From: VHCN01 sp964589935
GTDB lineage: Bacteria > Verrucomicrobiota > Verrucomicrobiia > Limisphaerales > VHCN01
DNA: 64,000 bases
Reading direction: 5' to 3'
NCBI GenBank assembly: GCA_964589935.1
Contig: CAZPVD010000003.1
Location: 62,001 to 126,000, forward strand
The notes beneath the pieces were generated by a model. That model had not been told where the DNA came from, did not search any database, and was given only the letters and a program-made list of their open reading frames with translations. Of the stretch, positions 44,014 to 55,169 are shown piece after piece. Numbering within the stretch: position 1 is the stretch's first letter; the number at the start of each line of letters is the position of its first letter. The position numbers were made by a program, and so were the translations under genes.

Positions 44014-46659
44014 TCACGGCGAGCGCAGGCGGAAAAACTCGCGCGGCAACGCGGCACTGTTCGTGAAAACGTGCGTGATGACCGAGCCGTTGGTCACGAG
44101 CGGGATGGCGTTCGAGATGTCCATCCACACGTTGCCGGTCGAGACGAGATTGGTGTTTGCCTGGAGGACAAAATCCACCGTCGAGAGCGGCCATGAAATG
44201 ACGACCTGGTTCGCCGCGCTGAGCAACTGGATCGAGAGCGTGCGGTCCGCGTCGCTGATGACCGGCACCAGTTCGGAGTTGAAATTGTCGGAAACAAACG
44301 GGTCGCCCTCGGCGAGCGTGAGGTTCATCAGGTTGTTCACGTAGCCGTTCCCGGTCGGCCGCATCGTGAGCGTGACCGTGGCCGCGAAACCGTTGGTGAT
44401 CACGCCAAGGTTCGCGGTGAGCGTGCGGCCCGCAAACGAGAAACTCCCCTGCGACACCGAGGCTGACACGAAGGTCGCGTCCAGCGGCAGCGTGTCCGTG
44501 AACGTCACGCCCGTCGCGATGGACGGGCCTTTGTTGCTCACCGTGATCGAGAAGACGAGGTTCGAGCCGAGCAGCACGATGGAGGGGGTGTTCGTGTAGG
44601 TCAGCGCGAGGTCTGTCGGCGTCGTGACCGTGAAGCCCGTCGCGCTCGATCCCGAGCCGCTCGGCGTCGTGACGGTGATGAGGCCGGAGCCGGCTCCCGC
44701 GGGCGCGAACGCCGTGATGTTCGTGTCGGAATTGACGATGAATCCCGCCGTGAAGCCGTGGAAAGTCACCGCCGTCGCGCCGGTGAAGTTTTGCCCGATG
44801 ATCGTCACCGCAGTGCCGAGCGGCCCGACGTTCGGAGCGATGCTGTCCACGCGCGGCGGCACGGGGAAGTTCGCCGTGGTGATGAACACGCCCGCCGGAG
44901 CGACGACGCGCAGCGGCCCGGTCGTCGCGTTCGTCGGCACCGTCGCCGTGATCTGCGTGTTGTTGTTGACTGTGAACGGCGCGGAAACTCCGTTGAACTC
45001 AACCGCCGTCGCGCCGAGGAAGTTCTGGCCCGTGAGCGTCACAGTCGCGCCCACGACTGCGCCGATGGATGGCGAAAAGCTGGCGATGCGCGGCGGCACG
45101 TAGAACGTGAACGGCGTCGCGTAAGTGCCGCCCGGCGTCGTGACCGTGACCGGGCCGGTGAGCGCGCCGGAGGGCACATCGGCGCTGATCTGCGTCGCTG
45201 CGCTTGCAAAAAAATTTGTCGAAGCAACGCCGCCGAACTTCACCGCGGTCACGCCACCAAAATTCGCGCCCGTAATCGTCACGTTGGTGCCACGCGGGCC
45301 GCTCGTCGTGGAAAAATCAGTGATGAACGGCCCGCTGCCAAGGACGGTGAAGTTTGAGCTTGTCGTGAATGCCACGACGCCGTTCGTCAGCAGCGTGATC
45401 GGCCCTGTGGTCGCGCCCGCGGGAACAGGCACGTTGATTTGTGTGGTTGCTGTCGGTGAAACAACCACCGACGTGTTGTTAAACCTGATAGTGATCGGGT
45501 TTGGGAAATTGATACCGGTAATGACGATGGGTGTTCCAACCGAGCCGAGGACGGGGCTGAAGTCCGTGGCTAGCGGCCCGGTCGCCACCGTGAAGTTCCC
45601 GATGCTCGTGCCGGTGCCAGACGCGTTGACGACAGTAATCGGCCCCGTTATCGCTCCCGCAGGGATGATGCACTGGAGGCGATTCGCGGCGATGGCGGTG
45701 ATGCCGTTGGCGGCGACGGATGTTCCGTTGAACTTGATCGAAGTGGTGCCGAGAAAATTGAAGCCGTCAATCGTGACCGAATCTCCCGGCGAACCGAGTA
45801 TAGTGCTGGTCGCTGAATTGAAGAAATTCGTTATCAGCGGTTGTGTGCCGGTGATGAAATTAACCGGGCCGGTGGCAGTGCCGTTTGCGCCGACGGTCAC
45901 GGTGAGCGGGCCGGTTGTCGCGCCGCCTGGCACCGTGGCAAACAACAGGTTCGGCGCGGTCACGCTCACACTGGTGGCGGTGACGCCGTTGAACTTCACT
46001 GTGACGGTGCCCTGGTCGAAGTTCGCGCCATTGATTTGCACTTGAGTGGTGTTCACCGGGCCGATGAGCGGCGTGAAGTCCGTGATGAGCGGCGCGGCGC
46101 TGACGGTGAAGTTTGTGATGCTGGTCACGCTGCCCGCGGCGTTTGCGATGACAATCGGCCCGCTCGTCGCACCCGCCGGCACGGTGACTTGGATTTGGGT
46201 GTTCGCCGTCACCGCGCCCACGGTGGCAAAGACGCCGTTGAACGAGACGCTCGTCGCGCCGTTGACGAAGTTCGCCCCGTTGATGGTGATCTGCGACAAA
46301 ACCGCGCCGCGCGGCGGAAAGTCCGTGATGATCGGCGGCGGGAGAAAGTCCGCCGTGCTGGAGCCGTTGAGCGCGCCAGCGACGACGGTGATTTTGCCGA
46401 ACGTCGCGCCGACCGGCACGGTGGCTTGAATCTGGCTCGCCGAGAGCACGACGAAGTCCGCCAGCACGGTGTCGAATTTCACCTGTGTCGCGCCGCTGAA
46501 ATTTCCACCTAAAATCGTCACCTGCGTGCCTGCCGAGCCTTGCACGGGCAGGAAGCTGCTGACGGACGGCGTCTGGCAAAAAACGGGGAAAGCGCCCAAC
46601 AGCAAGAATGCGGAAAGGCGCGACACGATGCGGATTGTGAAGCGCGGCCAAGAGGCCAT
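44014..46659 (-). CDS. Exported IPT/TIG-repeat protein with DUF11-type domain
   Basis: The 881-residue protein has a signal peptide (about 1-29) and eight IPT/TIG immunoglobulin-like repeats of about 80 residues. Each repeat shows I-x-x-F-x-P-x-x-G, the G-x-N-F-x-G-A-T-x-V-x-F-N-G core and A-G-A-x-T-G-P. A DUF11-type beta domain follows (about 650-760, FSITVSNKGPSIATGV), then a short C-terminal domain ending in PREFFRLRSP. That ending is typical of large verrucomicrobial secreted proteins. TIG arrays usually form rod-like surface or adhesin structures. It is the last gene of a possible ppk1-esterase-TIG run with short spacers, though the functions look unrelated. Confidence 0.88.
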   Translation of the reverse strand: MASWPRFTIRIVSRLSAFLLLGAFPVFCQTPSVSSFLPVQGSAGTQVTILGGNFSGATQVKFDTVLADFVVLSASQIQATVPVGATFGKITVVAGALNGSSTADFLPPPIITDFPPRGAVLSQITINGANFVNGATSVSFNGVFATVGAVTANTQIQVTVPAGATSGPIVIANAAGSVTSITNFTVSAAPLITDFTPLIGPVNTTQVQINGANFDQGTVTVKFNGVTATSVSVTAPNLLFATVPGGATTGPLTVTVGANGTATGPVNFITGTQPLITNFFNSATSTILGSPGDSVTIDGFNFLGTTSIKFNGTSVAANGITAIAANRLQCIIPAGAITGPITVVNASGTGTSIGNFTVATGPLATDFSPVLGSVGTPIVITGINFPNPITIRFNNTSVVVSPTATTQINVPVPAGATTGPITLLTNGVVAFTTSSNFTVLGSGPFITDFSTTSGPRGTNVTITGANFGGVTAVKFGGVASTNFFASAATQISADVPSGALTGPVTVTTPGGTYATPFTFYVPPRIASFSPSIGAVVGATVTLTGQNFLGATAVEFNGVSAPFTVNNNTQITATVPTNATTGPLRVVAPAGVFITTANFPVPPRVDSIAPNVGPLGTAVTIIGQNFTGATAVTFHGFTAGFIVNSDTNITAFAPAGAGSGLITVTTPSGSGSSATGFTVTTPTDLALTYTNTPSIVLLGSNLVFSITVSNKGPSIATGVTFTDTLPLDATFVSASVSQGSFSFAGRTLTANLGVITNGFAATVTLTMRPTGNGYVNNLMNLTLAEGDPFVSDNFNSELVPVISDADRTLSIQLLSAANQVVISWPLSTVDFVLQANTNLVSTGNVWMDISNAIPLVTNGSVITHVFTNSAALPREFFRLRSP

Positions 46660-46725
46660 GTTAACCTGTAGAATCAAGCTGGACCGCGCCTGTCGCAATA
46701 CAGAAAAACCCTGCCCGTGCGCAAA

Positions 46726-47358
46726 TCACCCGGTTTGCGCCGGGTAACTTTTCACGACGAAGTCGCGGATCACGTCGAGTTCAGTGTCGCCCATGATGGT
46801 GTGTTCCTTGGGGAACTCATGCCATTCGATGTTCAGTCCCTCGGCCTTCAACTCGTTGATCTGCTCGCGCACGAGCGCAAACGGGATGAGCGGGTCGGCG
46901 AGGCCGTGCGTGATGAGCAGCCGCTGCTCGCGCGCGTGGGGCGACATTTCCTCGATGAGCGCCTCCGGCTCGTGCACGTAGCCACTGATGCCGACCAGCC
47001 CGGCGAACCGATGCGGATAACGCAGGCCCGCTTCAATCGTCATCAGGCATCCCTGCGAAAAGCCGAACATCACCGTCCGCTCCGTCGGAAAACCACGCTC
47101 GCGTTGCGCATCGAGCAGTTCAAAAAGCATCGCGGTGCTGCGTTCGACGCCAGCGCTGGCGTCGCCAGGGAACTCATACCACGCGAAGCCGCCGAAGTAG
47201 TCGTCCGGTGCGTTGACGAGCAGGTAGTTCATCCACGGCAGATTGAGCGCGGGCGGCAGCCAGCGATAGCCCTCCATGCTGTCGCCGAGTCCGTGCAACA
47301 CGAGCATGAGGCGGCGCGAAACTTTGTCGCGCGCGGGGATGAGTTCGTGAGTCAGCAC
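46726..47358 (-). CDS. Phospholipase/carboxylesterase-family alpha/beta hydrolase
   Basis: The 210-residue protein belongs to the alpha/beta-hydrolase group that includes carboxylesterases and acyl-protein thioesterases. It shows LMLVLHGLGDSMEGY (oxyanion region), the nucleophile Ser in GFSQG, the Asp in THGLADPLIP and the His in FPKEHTI. No signal peptide is present. The natural substrate, a short-chain ester or lysophospholipid, cannot be told from sequence. The start is a GTG at 47358, which gives a normal length. It lies between ppk1 and the TIG gene on the same strand. Confidence 0.87.
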   Translation of the reverse strand: MLTHELIPARDKVSRRLMLVLHGLGDSMEGYRWLPPALNLPWMNYLLVNAPDDYFGGFAWYEFPGDASAGVERSTAMLFELLDAQRERGFPTERTVMFGFSQGCLMTIEAGLRYPHRFAGLVGISGYVHEPEALIEEMSPHAREQRLLITHGLADPLIPFALVREQINELKAEGLNIEWHEFPKEHTIMGDTELDVIRDFVVKSYPAQTG

Positions 47359-47386
47359 GCAGTCAAACTAAGCGGCGCAACCGGCG

Positions 47387-47404
47387 GATGAAAGATGGAA
47401 GATG
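47387..47404. repeat. Short 7-base-period repeat between ppk1 and the esterase
   Basis: GATGAAA, GATGGAA and GATG lie in tandem in the 61-base space between the two minus-strand genes. It is only two and a half units, but it has the same 7-base period as the arrays in rlmN, valS, the alpha/beta hydrolase and lnt. Confidence 0.5.
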
Positions 47405-47419
47405 CCGGAATAGTTCTGC

Positions 47420-49564
<2,145 letters not shown>

Positions 49565-49697
49565 AGCGTCCGGAGCCAAAATACGGTCGCGGACGCGGGC
49601 TGGCGAGTGACAATTCGGCGACGCTGACGCGGAAAGCCCCGCATTCCGGCGCAAAGGATTGCATTCGCGCATGTCTTTCCGTAGCGTGGCTCGGTCA

Positions 49698-50750
49698 ATG
49701 CACCAGCGGCCGCCCCTACATGCACCTTTGCCCGGATGGGAAGCGGGACGGTGGATGTTCCTGCTGGCGGTGTGCGTCATTGCGTTTGGATGCAATCATT
49801 CCTCGGACGAAGGCCCCTACGTTCGCCCACCGCTCCGGCCCAAGGACGCCACTTATGATCCCGCCCAGGACTCCCGTCGCTATCCGTGGCGCGCGGACTT
49901 GAAGGCGCGCTCGGATTTCGAGATGCTCGAAGCCAGCGCGAAGGCCGGCAACTACACCAACCAGTTCAAGCTCGGCATGATGTTCGTGACCGGCAAGGAC
50001 GGCACGCCGCCGAGCGACTTCGAGGCGCGCAAATGGCTCATCATGGCCGCGGAACAAGGCTACGCGCCGGCGCAGTATCAACTCGGCCTCAAGCTCGCCG
50101 ATCTTCGCAGCATCGTCGCCAACGACGCCGAGGCCGTGCGCTGGCTCAGGGCCGCCGCCGAGCAGGATGTCCCCGACGCCCAATATCACCTCGGCCAGAT
50201 GTATTATCAGGGCCGCGATCCGAAGGACGGGCAGGATTATTCCAAGGCGGGCTACTGGTTCCGCAAGGCCGCCGACCGCGGCCACGCCGCCGCGATGCTT
50301 CAGCTCGGCATCATGAACGCCAACGGCGAAGGCTCCTCGCAGGACTTCACACAGGCGGCCAAGTGGTATGAACTTTCCGCGCAGCGCAGCAACATCGTGG
50401 CCCAGCGCCTCCTCGGCGAACTCTACTACGACGGCCGCGGAGTCCGGCAGAATTATCGCGAGGCGGCGATCCGCCTCAAGGTTGCCGCCGACGCCGGCGA
50501 CGAGCGTGCCATGCTGCGCCTCGCCGGCATGTATGCCTTCGGCCAAGGCGTGCCCAAGGACCTCGTCGAGGCTTACAAGTATTACGTCCTCGTCGCGTCG
50601 CGGACAGATTCCGACGCGATTGACCTGAAGGCCGCGCTCAAATACGTCTCACAAGTCCAAGGACAGCTCGCGCCCGAGCAGGTTCTCGAAGGCCAGCGCC
50701 GCGCGAATGAATTGCAGGCCAAATGGCCGAGGCCCGAACCGTCGCGTTAA
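49698..50750 (+). CDS. Sel1-repeat lipoprotein
   Basis: The protein (350 residues from the ATG at 49698) has a lipoprotein signal ending VIAFGC. A short Pro-rich stretch follows, then about six Sel1-like repeats (about 75-315). The hallmarks are QFKLGMMFVTG, AQYHLGQMYYQG and G-V-R-Q-N-Y-R-E-A-A; several repeats are degenerate. It would be a periplasmic or outer-membrane-anchored scaffold. Other starts are possible at 49659, 49671 and 49755; the last would lose the basic residues of the signal. It is divergent from ppk1 and convergent with the SNF2 gene, and is the third Sel1 protein in the window. Confidence 0.83.
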   Translation: MHQRPPLHAPLPGWEAGRWMFLLAVCVIAFGCNHSSDEGPYVRPPLRPKDATYDPAQDSRRYPWRADLKARSDFEMLEASAKAGNYTNQFKLGMMFVTGKDGTPPSDFEARKWLIMAAEQGYAPAQYQLGLKLADLRSIVANDAEAVRWLRAAAEQDVPDAQYHLGQMYYQGRDPKDGQDYSKAGYWFRKAADRGHAAAMLQLGIMNANGEGSSQDFTQAAKWYELSAQRSNIVAQRLLGELYYDGRGVRQNYREAAIRLKVAADAGDERAMLRLAGMYAFGQGVPKDLVEAYKYYVLVASRTDSDAIDLKAALKYVSQVQGQLAPEQVLEGQRRANELQAKWPRPEPSR

Positions 50751-50775
50751 TTGAAAAAGTTCAACTCCGCGCGGC

Positions 50776-53700
50776 CTACTTCAAGCCGTCCTCGCTGAAC
50801 AAATACTCCAAGTCGGTCTGCGTCAGGCTGCGGGCGAAGCCTTCCTCGCCGAGCACGTCGGCAATCGTCTGCGCCTTGCGCTGCTGGAGGTCCCAGATTT
50901 TTTCCTCGACCGTGCCGGGCGCGATGAGCCGGTAGGCGTTCACCGCGCGCGTCTGGCCGATGCGGTGCGAGCGGTCAATCGCCTGCGCCTCGACCGCGGG
51001 ATTCCACCACGGATCGTAAAGCACCACGTAGCTCGCGGTCGTGAGATTCAGCCCCGTGCCGGCGGCGCGGAGCGAAAGCAGGAACACGGCGGGGTTCGTG
51101 TCGTTCTGGAATGCGTTCACCACTTCCTGCCGGCCCTTTGTCTCGCCGCTCAACAAGTGCGTCGCAATGCCGCGCTGCTTGCACTCGGCATCGAGCAGCT
51201 TGAGCATCTGCACGAACTGCGAGAAGACGAGCACCTTCTGGCCCTCGTCAATCAGCGGCTCAAGCAGCTCGAACAGCGTCTCCGTCTTCCCGCTCACCGA
51301 GTCGTTGCCCACGAGCGACGGATGGCAGCAAATCTGCCGCAGCCGGGTGAGCGCGGCGAGCACGTGCATCTTGCTCTTGCCGAGGCCCTTTTCCGCGACG
51401 GTGCGCATGACCTGCTCGCGGCTGCGGCGCAGTTCCGCGAGATAAAGTTTGCGCTGCTCCTCGTCGAGTTCGCAGTCGCGGCGCTGCTCGATGCGGTCGG
51501 GCAGGTCCTTTGCGACCTGTTTCTTCATGCGGCGCAGGAGAATCGGCCGCAACCGAGCGGACAACCGCCGCCGCGCGATGCGCGTGGCGTTGATGGCCTC
51601 CTCGCCCTCGCCCTTCGGCTCGTAAGTCTCGTGAAAATGCTCCTGGTTGCCGAGATAATCGGGCTGCACGAAGTCCACGATGCTCCACAGGTCGAGCAGG
51701 CGGTTCTCCAGCGGCGTGCCGGTGAGCGCGAGCCGCTGGTCGGCCTTGAGCTGCTTCACCGACTGCGTGACCTGCGCGGTCGGGTTCTTGATGAACTGCG
51801 CCTCGTCCAGCACCACGACGCGGAACGGGAACTTGTTCAACTCTTCGAGGTCGCGGCGCAGCAGCGCGTAGTTCGTCACGATGATGTCGTGCTGCGGAAT
51901 CTGCTTGCGCAGGTTGTGGCGCGCGGCGCCGCTCTCGAGCACGAGCACCTTCAAGTGCGGCGTGAAGCGTTCGGCCTCGCGACGCCAGTTGTGCAGCACG
52001 GACGCGGGGCAGATGACGAGCGCGGGCTTGGGTTTCTTCTCATTCTCCGCATGGAGCCACGCGAGCCACGACAGCGTCTGCAGCGTCTTGCCGAGGCCCA
52101 TGTCGTCCGCGAGCACGCCGCCCATGCCGAGGCGGGTGAGATGGCACAGGAAATCAAAACCCTCCTTCTGATACGGGCGCAGCTCGGCGTTGATGCCCGC
52201 GGGCAGCGGCGTGGATTCGATGCCCTTGAAGTCCGCGAGTTTTTCACGCAGTGCCTTCGCCGTCGCGCTGTCGGCGAACTTGTCGAGCGTCGAGCCGTCG
52301 AGTCGCGCGGCGGTTTCGAGCGGCACCTTCTGTCCGGCGGTGCTGAGGGTTTCGAGGCCGAGATCGGCGAGCGCCTCGTGCGCGTTTTGCACGGCGGCGG
52401 TGTCCAGCTCGACCCAGCCGCTGTCGGGCAGCTTCACGAAGCGCCCCGTCGCCGTCGCGAGGCGTTCGAGGTCGGCCTTTGAGAGCTTCATGCCCTCCTG
52501 CTCCCACTCGGCGGAAACGGAGAACCAGTCAATGCCGCTGCCCTTGACGACAAGCATGGGCTTGAGCCGGCGCGGCGAAAGGAACAGGCGCTGGAACGCG
52601 GGGTTGCCGAGGAACTCAACACCCTCGGGCTTTTGCGGCCATGCGTGCGCGAGTGAGCCGAGGAAATTTTCATTCGCGTCGCCGATCCACAAGCCCGGCT
52701 CCGGCGTGAACCAGTCGAGCTTGCGCAGCCACGCGGTGGCGGGTTCGAGGCGCGGGTCGTCGAGCAGTTCCGGTTTGCCGTTGGACTTCGCCGACGGCTT
52801 GTCGAGCTGCCAATCGTGGCCGGTCCAGTGCCACGTCGAGCCGTCGCGTTCGCTGCGCGCAAGCAGCCGCAGCCGCACCGTGTCGTCCACCATCTCGAAG
52901 ACAAACTGCGGCACCGCCGCGTGCGCGACGCAGAGCTGCTCCCAGTCCACGCCATTGCTCGTCTGCGAGCGGCGCAGGTGCATGAGGAAGCGGTGGCTCA
53001 ACTGGCGCACCGGCAGCGCGGCCTTCGCGGCCCATGCCTCGAGCAGGCTGGCGCCGGGCGCGCTCCGCAGCAGATAAAACGTATTGCCGACGAGCGCGAG
53101 CGCGGGCTTGCCGGTGAAAAACTTCACATCCTTGAGCGGCACTGCGGAACCGTCTGGCAGCCTGAGCTGGTGCGTGAAGGAAAGCTCGGCGTCGCCGTTC
53201 TGCAAATGCGGCTTCAACTCGGCCATCTGCCCGTGGAAGGCATAGTGCGCCGGCTCGTCCGGCACTTCGAGCCGAGGCGCGTGGCCCCAGCGCGCGAGCC
53301 ACTGGAGCAGTTCGAGGCCGGTGAGCTTGAGCGCGTCCTCCTCGCGACCCTTGTAGGTTTCCGCGAGCCACTCAATGAATTCCCAGTCGTCGGGCGAGAA
53401 AAGTTCCTGCTCATGCGTCGCGCGCGTGGTCAGCTCGATGAGGTCGGCGAGGTCCTTCGGCTTGTCGCCGGTGCGCGGGCGGAAAAGATGAAACTCGACG
53501 GCGAAGCAGCGCAGTTGCTCGCGGCCTTCGGCAGGCACGGCGCGGCACACGACGCGCAACGCGGCGCGCGGGCCGTCCAGATGAGCGGGCGCGGGCGGGA
53601 AAAGCCAGTGCTCAAGCTGCTGCACGAGCTTCTGGTCCTGCTCGGCCTGCTCGCTCTCGGCGAAACGGTCGAAGTTCGCGTGCGAGACAAGCTCGGTCGG

Positions 53701-54051
53701 CAGCGAGCGTTTGGCGCGCAGGAACAGGTGCGCGAGTTCCTCGAGCCGGTGCGGTCCGTTCGCGGCGAGCAGGCGAGGCCACCAGTCGTCGCCATTGAAG
53801 TCGCGGCGCGAGAGCGAGAGCTTCTCGAAGTAATCCTCCAGCAGCAGCCACGAGCGCTGCGAGTCCGCGCAGGTCGCAAAGAGCTGCAGCAACTGTGTGC
53901 GCTCGGCCACGGCGGTCTTGCTGTCGGACAGTTCGCGGCGCAAGTCCGCCAGGACACCGTAGGTCTGCGTGAGGACAGTGTGGTGGGCGTCGTATTTCGC
54001 CGCCGCGGCGCGCGGCGGGGGAACATCGGTTTTTCGTGAGGGTCTGGGCAT
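50776..54051 (-). CDS. SNF2-family DNA/chromatin-type helicase
   Basis: The protein (1091 residues) is a bacterial Swi2/Snf2 ATPase. The C-terminal half holds both RecA lobes: LADDMGLGKTLQTLSWLAW (Walker A, about 640), VLDEAQFIKNP (the DEAH-like box), LTGTPLENRLLDLW, SLRAAGTGLNLT and AIDRSHRIGQTRAV. The N-terminal 600 residues lack a clear SWIM zinc motif and are of the type seen in many bacterial SNF2 proteins that act with transcription or repair complexes. It probably translocates along double-stranded DNA; the exact role is unknown. No restriction or defence partner is adjacent, so I do not read it as a defence gene. Confidence 0.9.
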   Translation of the reverse strand: MPRPSRKTDVPPPRAAAAKYDAHHTVLTQTYGVLADLRRELSDSKTAVAERTQLLQLFATCADSQRSWLLLEDYFEKLSLSRRDFNGDDWWPRLLAANGPHRLEELAHLFLRAKRSLPTELVSHANFDRFAESEQAEQDQKLVQQLEHWLFPPAPAHLDGPRAALRVVCRAVPAEGREQLRCFAVEFHLFRPRTGDKPKDLADLIELTTRATHEQELFSPDDWEFIEWLAETYKGREEDALKLTGLELLQWLARWGHAPRLEVPDEPAHYAFHGQMAELKPHLQNGDAELSFTHQLRLPDGSAVPLKDVKFFTGKPALALVGNTFYLLRSAPGASLLEAWAAKAALPVRQLSHRFLMHLRRSQTSNGVDWEQLCVAHAAVPQFVFEMVDDTVRLRLLARSERDGSTWHWTGHDWQLDKPSAKSNGKPELLDDPRLEPATAWLRKLDWFTPEPGLWIGDANENFLGSLAHAWPQKPEGVEFLGNPAFQRLFLSPRRLKPMLVVKGSGIDWFSVSAEWEQEGMKLSKADLERLATATGRFVKLPDSGWVELDTAAVQNAHEALADLGLETLSTAGQKVPLETAARLDGSTLDKFADSATAKALREKLADFKGIESTPLPAGINAELRPYQKEGFDFLCHLTRLGMGGVLADDMGLGKTLQTLSWLAWLHAENEKKPKPALVICPASVLHNWRREAERFTPHLKVLVLESGAARHNLRKQIPQHDIIVTNYALLRRDLEELNKFPFRVVVLDEAQFIKNPTAQVTQSVKQLKADQRLALTGTPLENRLLDLWSIVDFVQPDYLGNQEHFHETYEPKGEGEEAINATRIARRRLSARLRPILLRRMKKQVAKDLPDRIEQRRDCELDEEQRKLYLAELRRSREQVMRTVAEKGLGKSKMHVLAALTRLRQICCHPSLVGNDSVSGKTETLFELLEPLIDEGQKVLVFSQFVQMLKLLDAECKQRGIATHLLSGETKGRQEVVNAFQNDTNPAVFLLSLRAAGTGLNLTTASYVVLYDPWWNPAVEAQAIDRSHRIGQTRAVNAYRLIAPGTVEEKIWDLQQRKAQTIADVLGEEGFARSLTQTDLEYLFSEDGLK

Positions 54052-54332
54052 CTTGCAAAATCAACCCCGTTTGCGGGGGAACGTGCATCAGGACAAATCA
54101 ACGGTTTCCGGTCAATGAGAAATCACACGTGCGGGCTTGTCGCCGGGCGGGAGTTCACGCGCGGCGCTGGCCAAATCCCGCGCCGGGGCGGAACAACCGG
54201 CCGTTCCGCGTGCGGCGCGGCGCGATGACACGATTTCCATGCAGTTGTCGATCATGATGCTCGATGGATGTGCCGCTTGGGTATGCGACATTCTCGGATT
54301 CTGGCCGAAGCGGCGTGATTGTCAACGTGTGT
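54052..54332. other. Spacer upstream of the SNF2 gene with nothing recognisable
   Basis: I found no convincing gene in this stretch. Short frames exist but have no family sequence and overlap the end of the hydrolase gene antisense. A small C4/G4 hairpin lies near the SNF2 start at about 54064-54078. It probably holds the SNF2 promoter and the end of the lipid operon transcript. Confidence 0.5.
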
Positions 54333-55169
54333 TCACACCCTCGGCCGCGGGGCCATCCACTCCAGCACGCAGCGCGCGGACGCCGCCGTGCCCGTGCCGA
54401 GGACGTTGTGATCGGCAAACGGCACGAGACGCTGCGCGCGGAAACCGGGGCAATGCCGGCGAAGCCATGGCCGCACGAACGGCCACGGCACAATCGGGTC
54501 CCAAAAACCGCTCAGGTGAAACACCGGCATCTCCACTGCGCTCGCGATTGGCCGGGGGTCGTTCGCCTTGATGAGCCGCAAGCGATGCGTGATGGCTTGC
54601 ATGTCCAGCTCGGTGCGTCGTGCAATGAATTCCCCGATGCTCGCGACAACTTCGGGCGCGTGCCGGAAACGCCACCGCGAAACCCTCGCATACCAGGACA
54701 AAATCCACTTCAGCCGCGCGAGCGACACGCCGTCACAGATACTTTCAACGAGCCGCACGCCCGGCATGAACGGATGGTTCACGAAGCCGCCGGCAAGGAT
54801 GAGACCTTCCGCTGTGAAGTAAGAAGCAAGAGGTAAGAGGGACGAGACTTCCTCTGTTTTCATCGTCCCTCGCCCTTCACGCTTCGCACCTTGCACGAGC
54901 GGCCACGCGATCTGCGAGCCGAACGATTCCGCGAGAATCCATCCGCGAGTGATGCCATGAGAGAGCAACGCCTCCTCGACGGCATTCGCGTAATCGTCAA
55001 GCGACCACGTCAGCGTGCGTGGATAGGTGAACTCGACGAATCTCACGCGCCCGGCCAGCGCGAGGCGGAAGCTCGTCACCAGCGTCCAGTCGCCGTGCAA
55101 GCCGGGCAGGTAGATGAGCGCCGGCAGCGAAGCATCGCCGTGGATGCGGATGCGCAGTTCTTCGCTCAC
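54333..55169 (-). CDS. Alpha/beta hydrolase at the end of the lipid operon
   Basis: The 278-residue protein has an alpha/beta-hydrolase triad: Ser82 in ILAESFGSQ (Ala replaces the first Gly of GxSxG), Asp224 in SGFWDPIVP and His254 in FADHNVLG. The start is GTG, overlapping the aas stop as GTGA, so translation is coupled. Residues about 94-118 (AKREGRGTMKTEEVSS onwards) are read from a heptad-period palindromic repeat inserted just after the nucleophile helix. No signal peptide is present. Given its operon with lplT, lnt and aas, a lysophospholipase, thioesterase or acyl-hydrolase role is a reasonable inference but not shown by sequence. Confidence 0.82.
   Translation of the reverse strand: MSEELRIRIHGDASLPALIYLPGLHGDWTLVTSFRLALAGRVRFVEFTYPRTLTWSLDDYANAVEEALLSHGITRGWILAESFGSQIAWPLVQGAKREGRGTMKTEEVSSLLPLASYFTAEGLILAGGFVNHPFMPGVRLVESICDGVSLARLKWILSWYARVSRWRFRHAPEVVASIGEFIARRTELDMQAITHRLRLIKANDPRPIASAVEMPVFHLSGFWDPIVPWPFVRPWLRRHCPGFRAQRLVPFADHNVLGTGTAASARCVLEWMAPRPRV
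54818..54890. repeat. Heptad-period palindromic repeat inserted in frame in the hydrolase gene
   Basis: The left arm (54818-54845) is four 7-base units AGTAAGA, AGCAAGA, GGTAAGA, GGGACGA. The right arm (54863-54890) is TCGTCCC, TCGCCCT, TCACGCT, TCGCACC, whose complements follow the same pattern. The arms pair at about 19 of 27 positions around a 17-base loop. The hydrolase frame runs through it on the minus strand. Confidence 0.8.

Noticed and set aside
44640..46560. Repeated segments of about 240-260 bases suggesting a tandem DNA repeat
   Set aside because: They encode eight IPT/TIG domains on the minus strand; similarity is at protein level.
50776..54051. SNF2 helicase as part of a defence island
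   Set aside because: No nuclease, methylase or other defence gene is adjacent, and the neighbours are a Sel1 lipoprotein and a lipid operon.
54137..54571. Plus-strand frame of 144 codons between the SNF2 and hydrolase genes
   Set aside because: It has no family sequence and most of it is antisense to the conserved end of the hydrolase.
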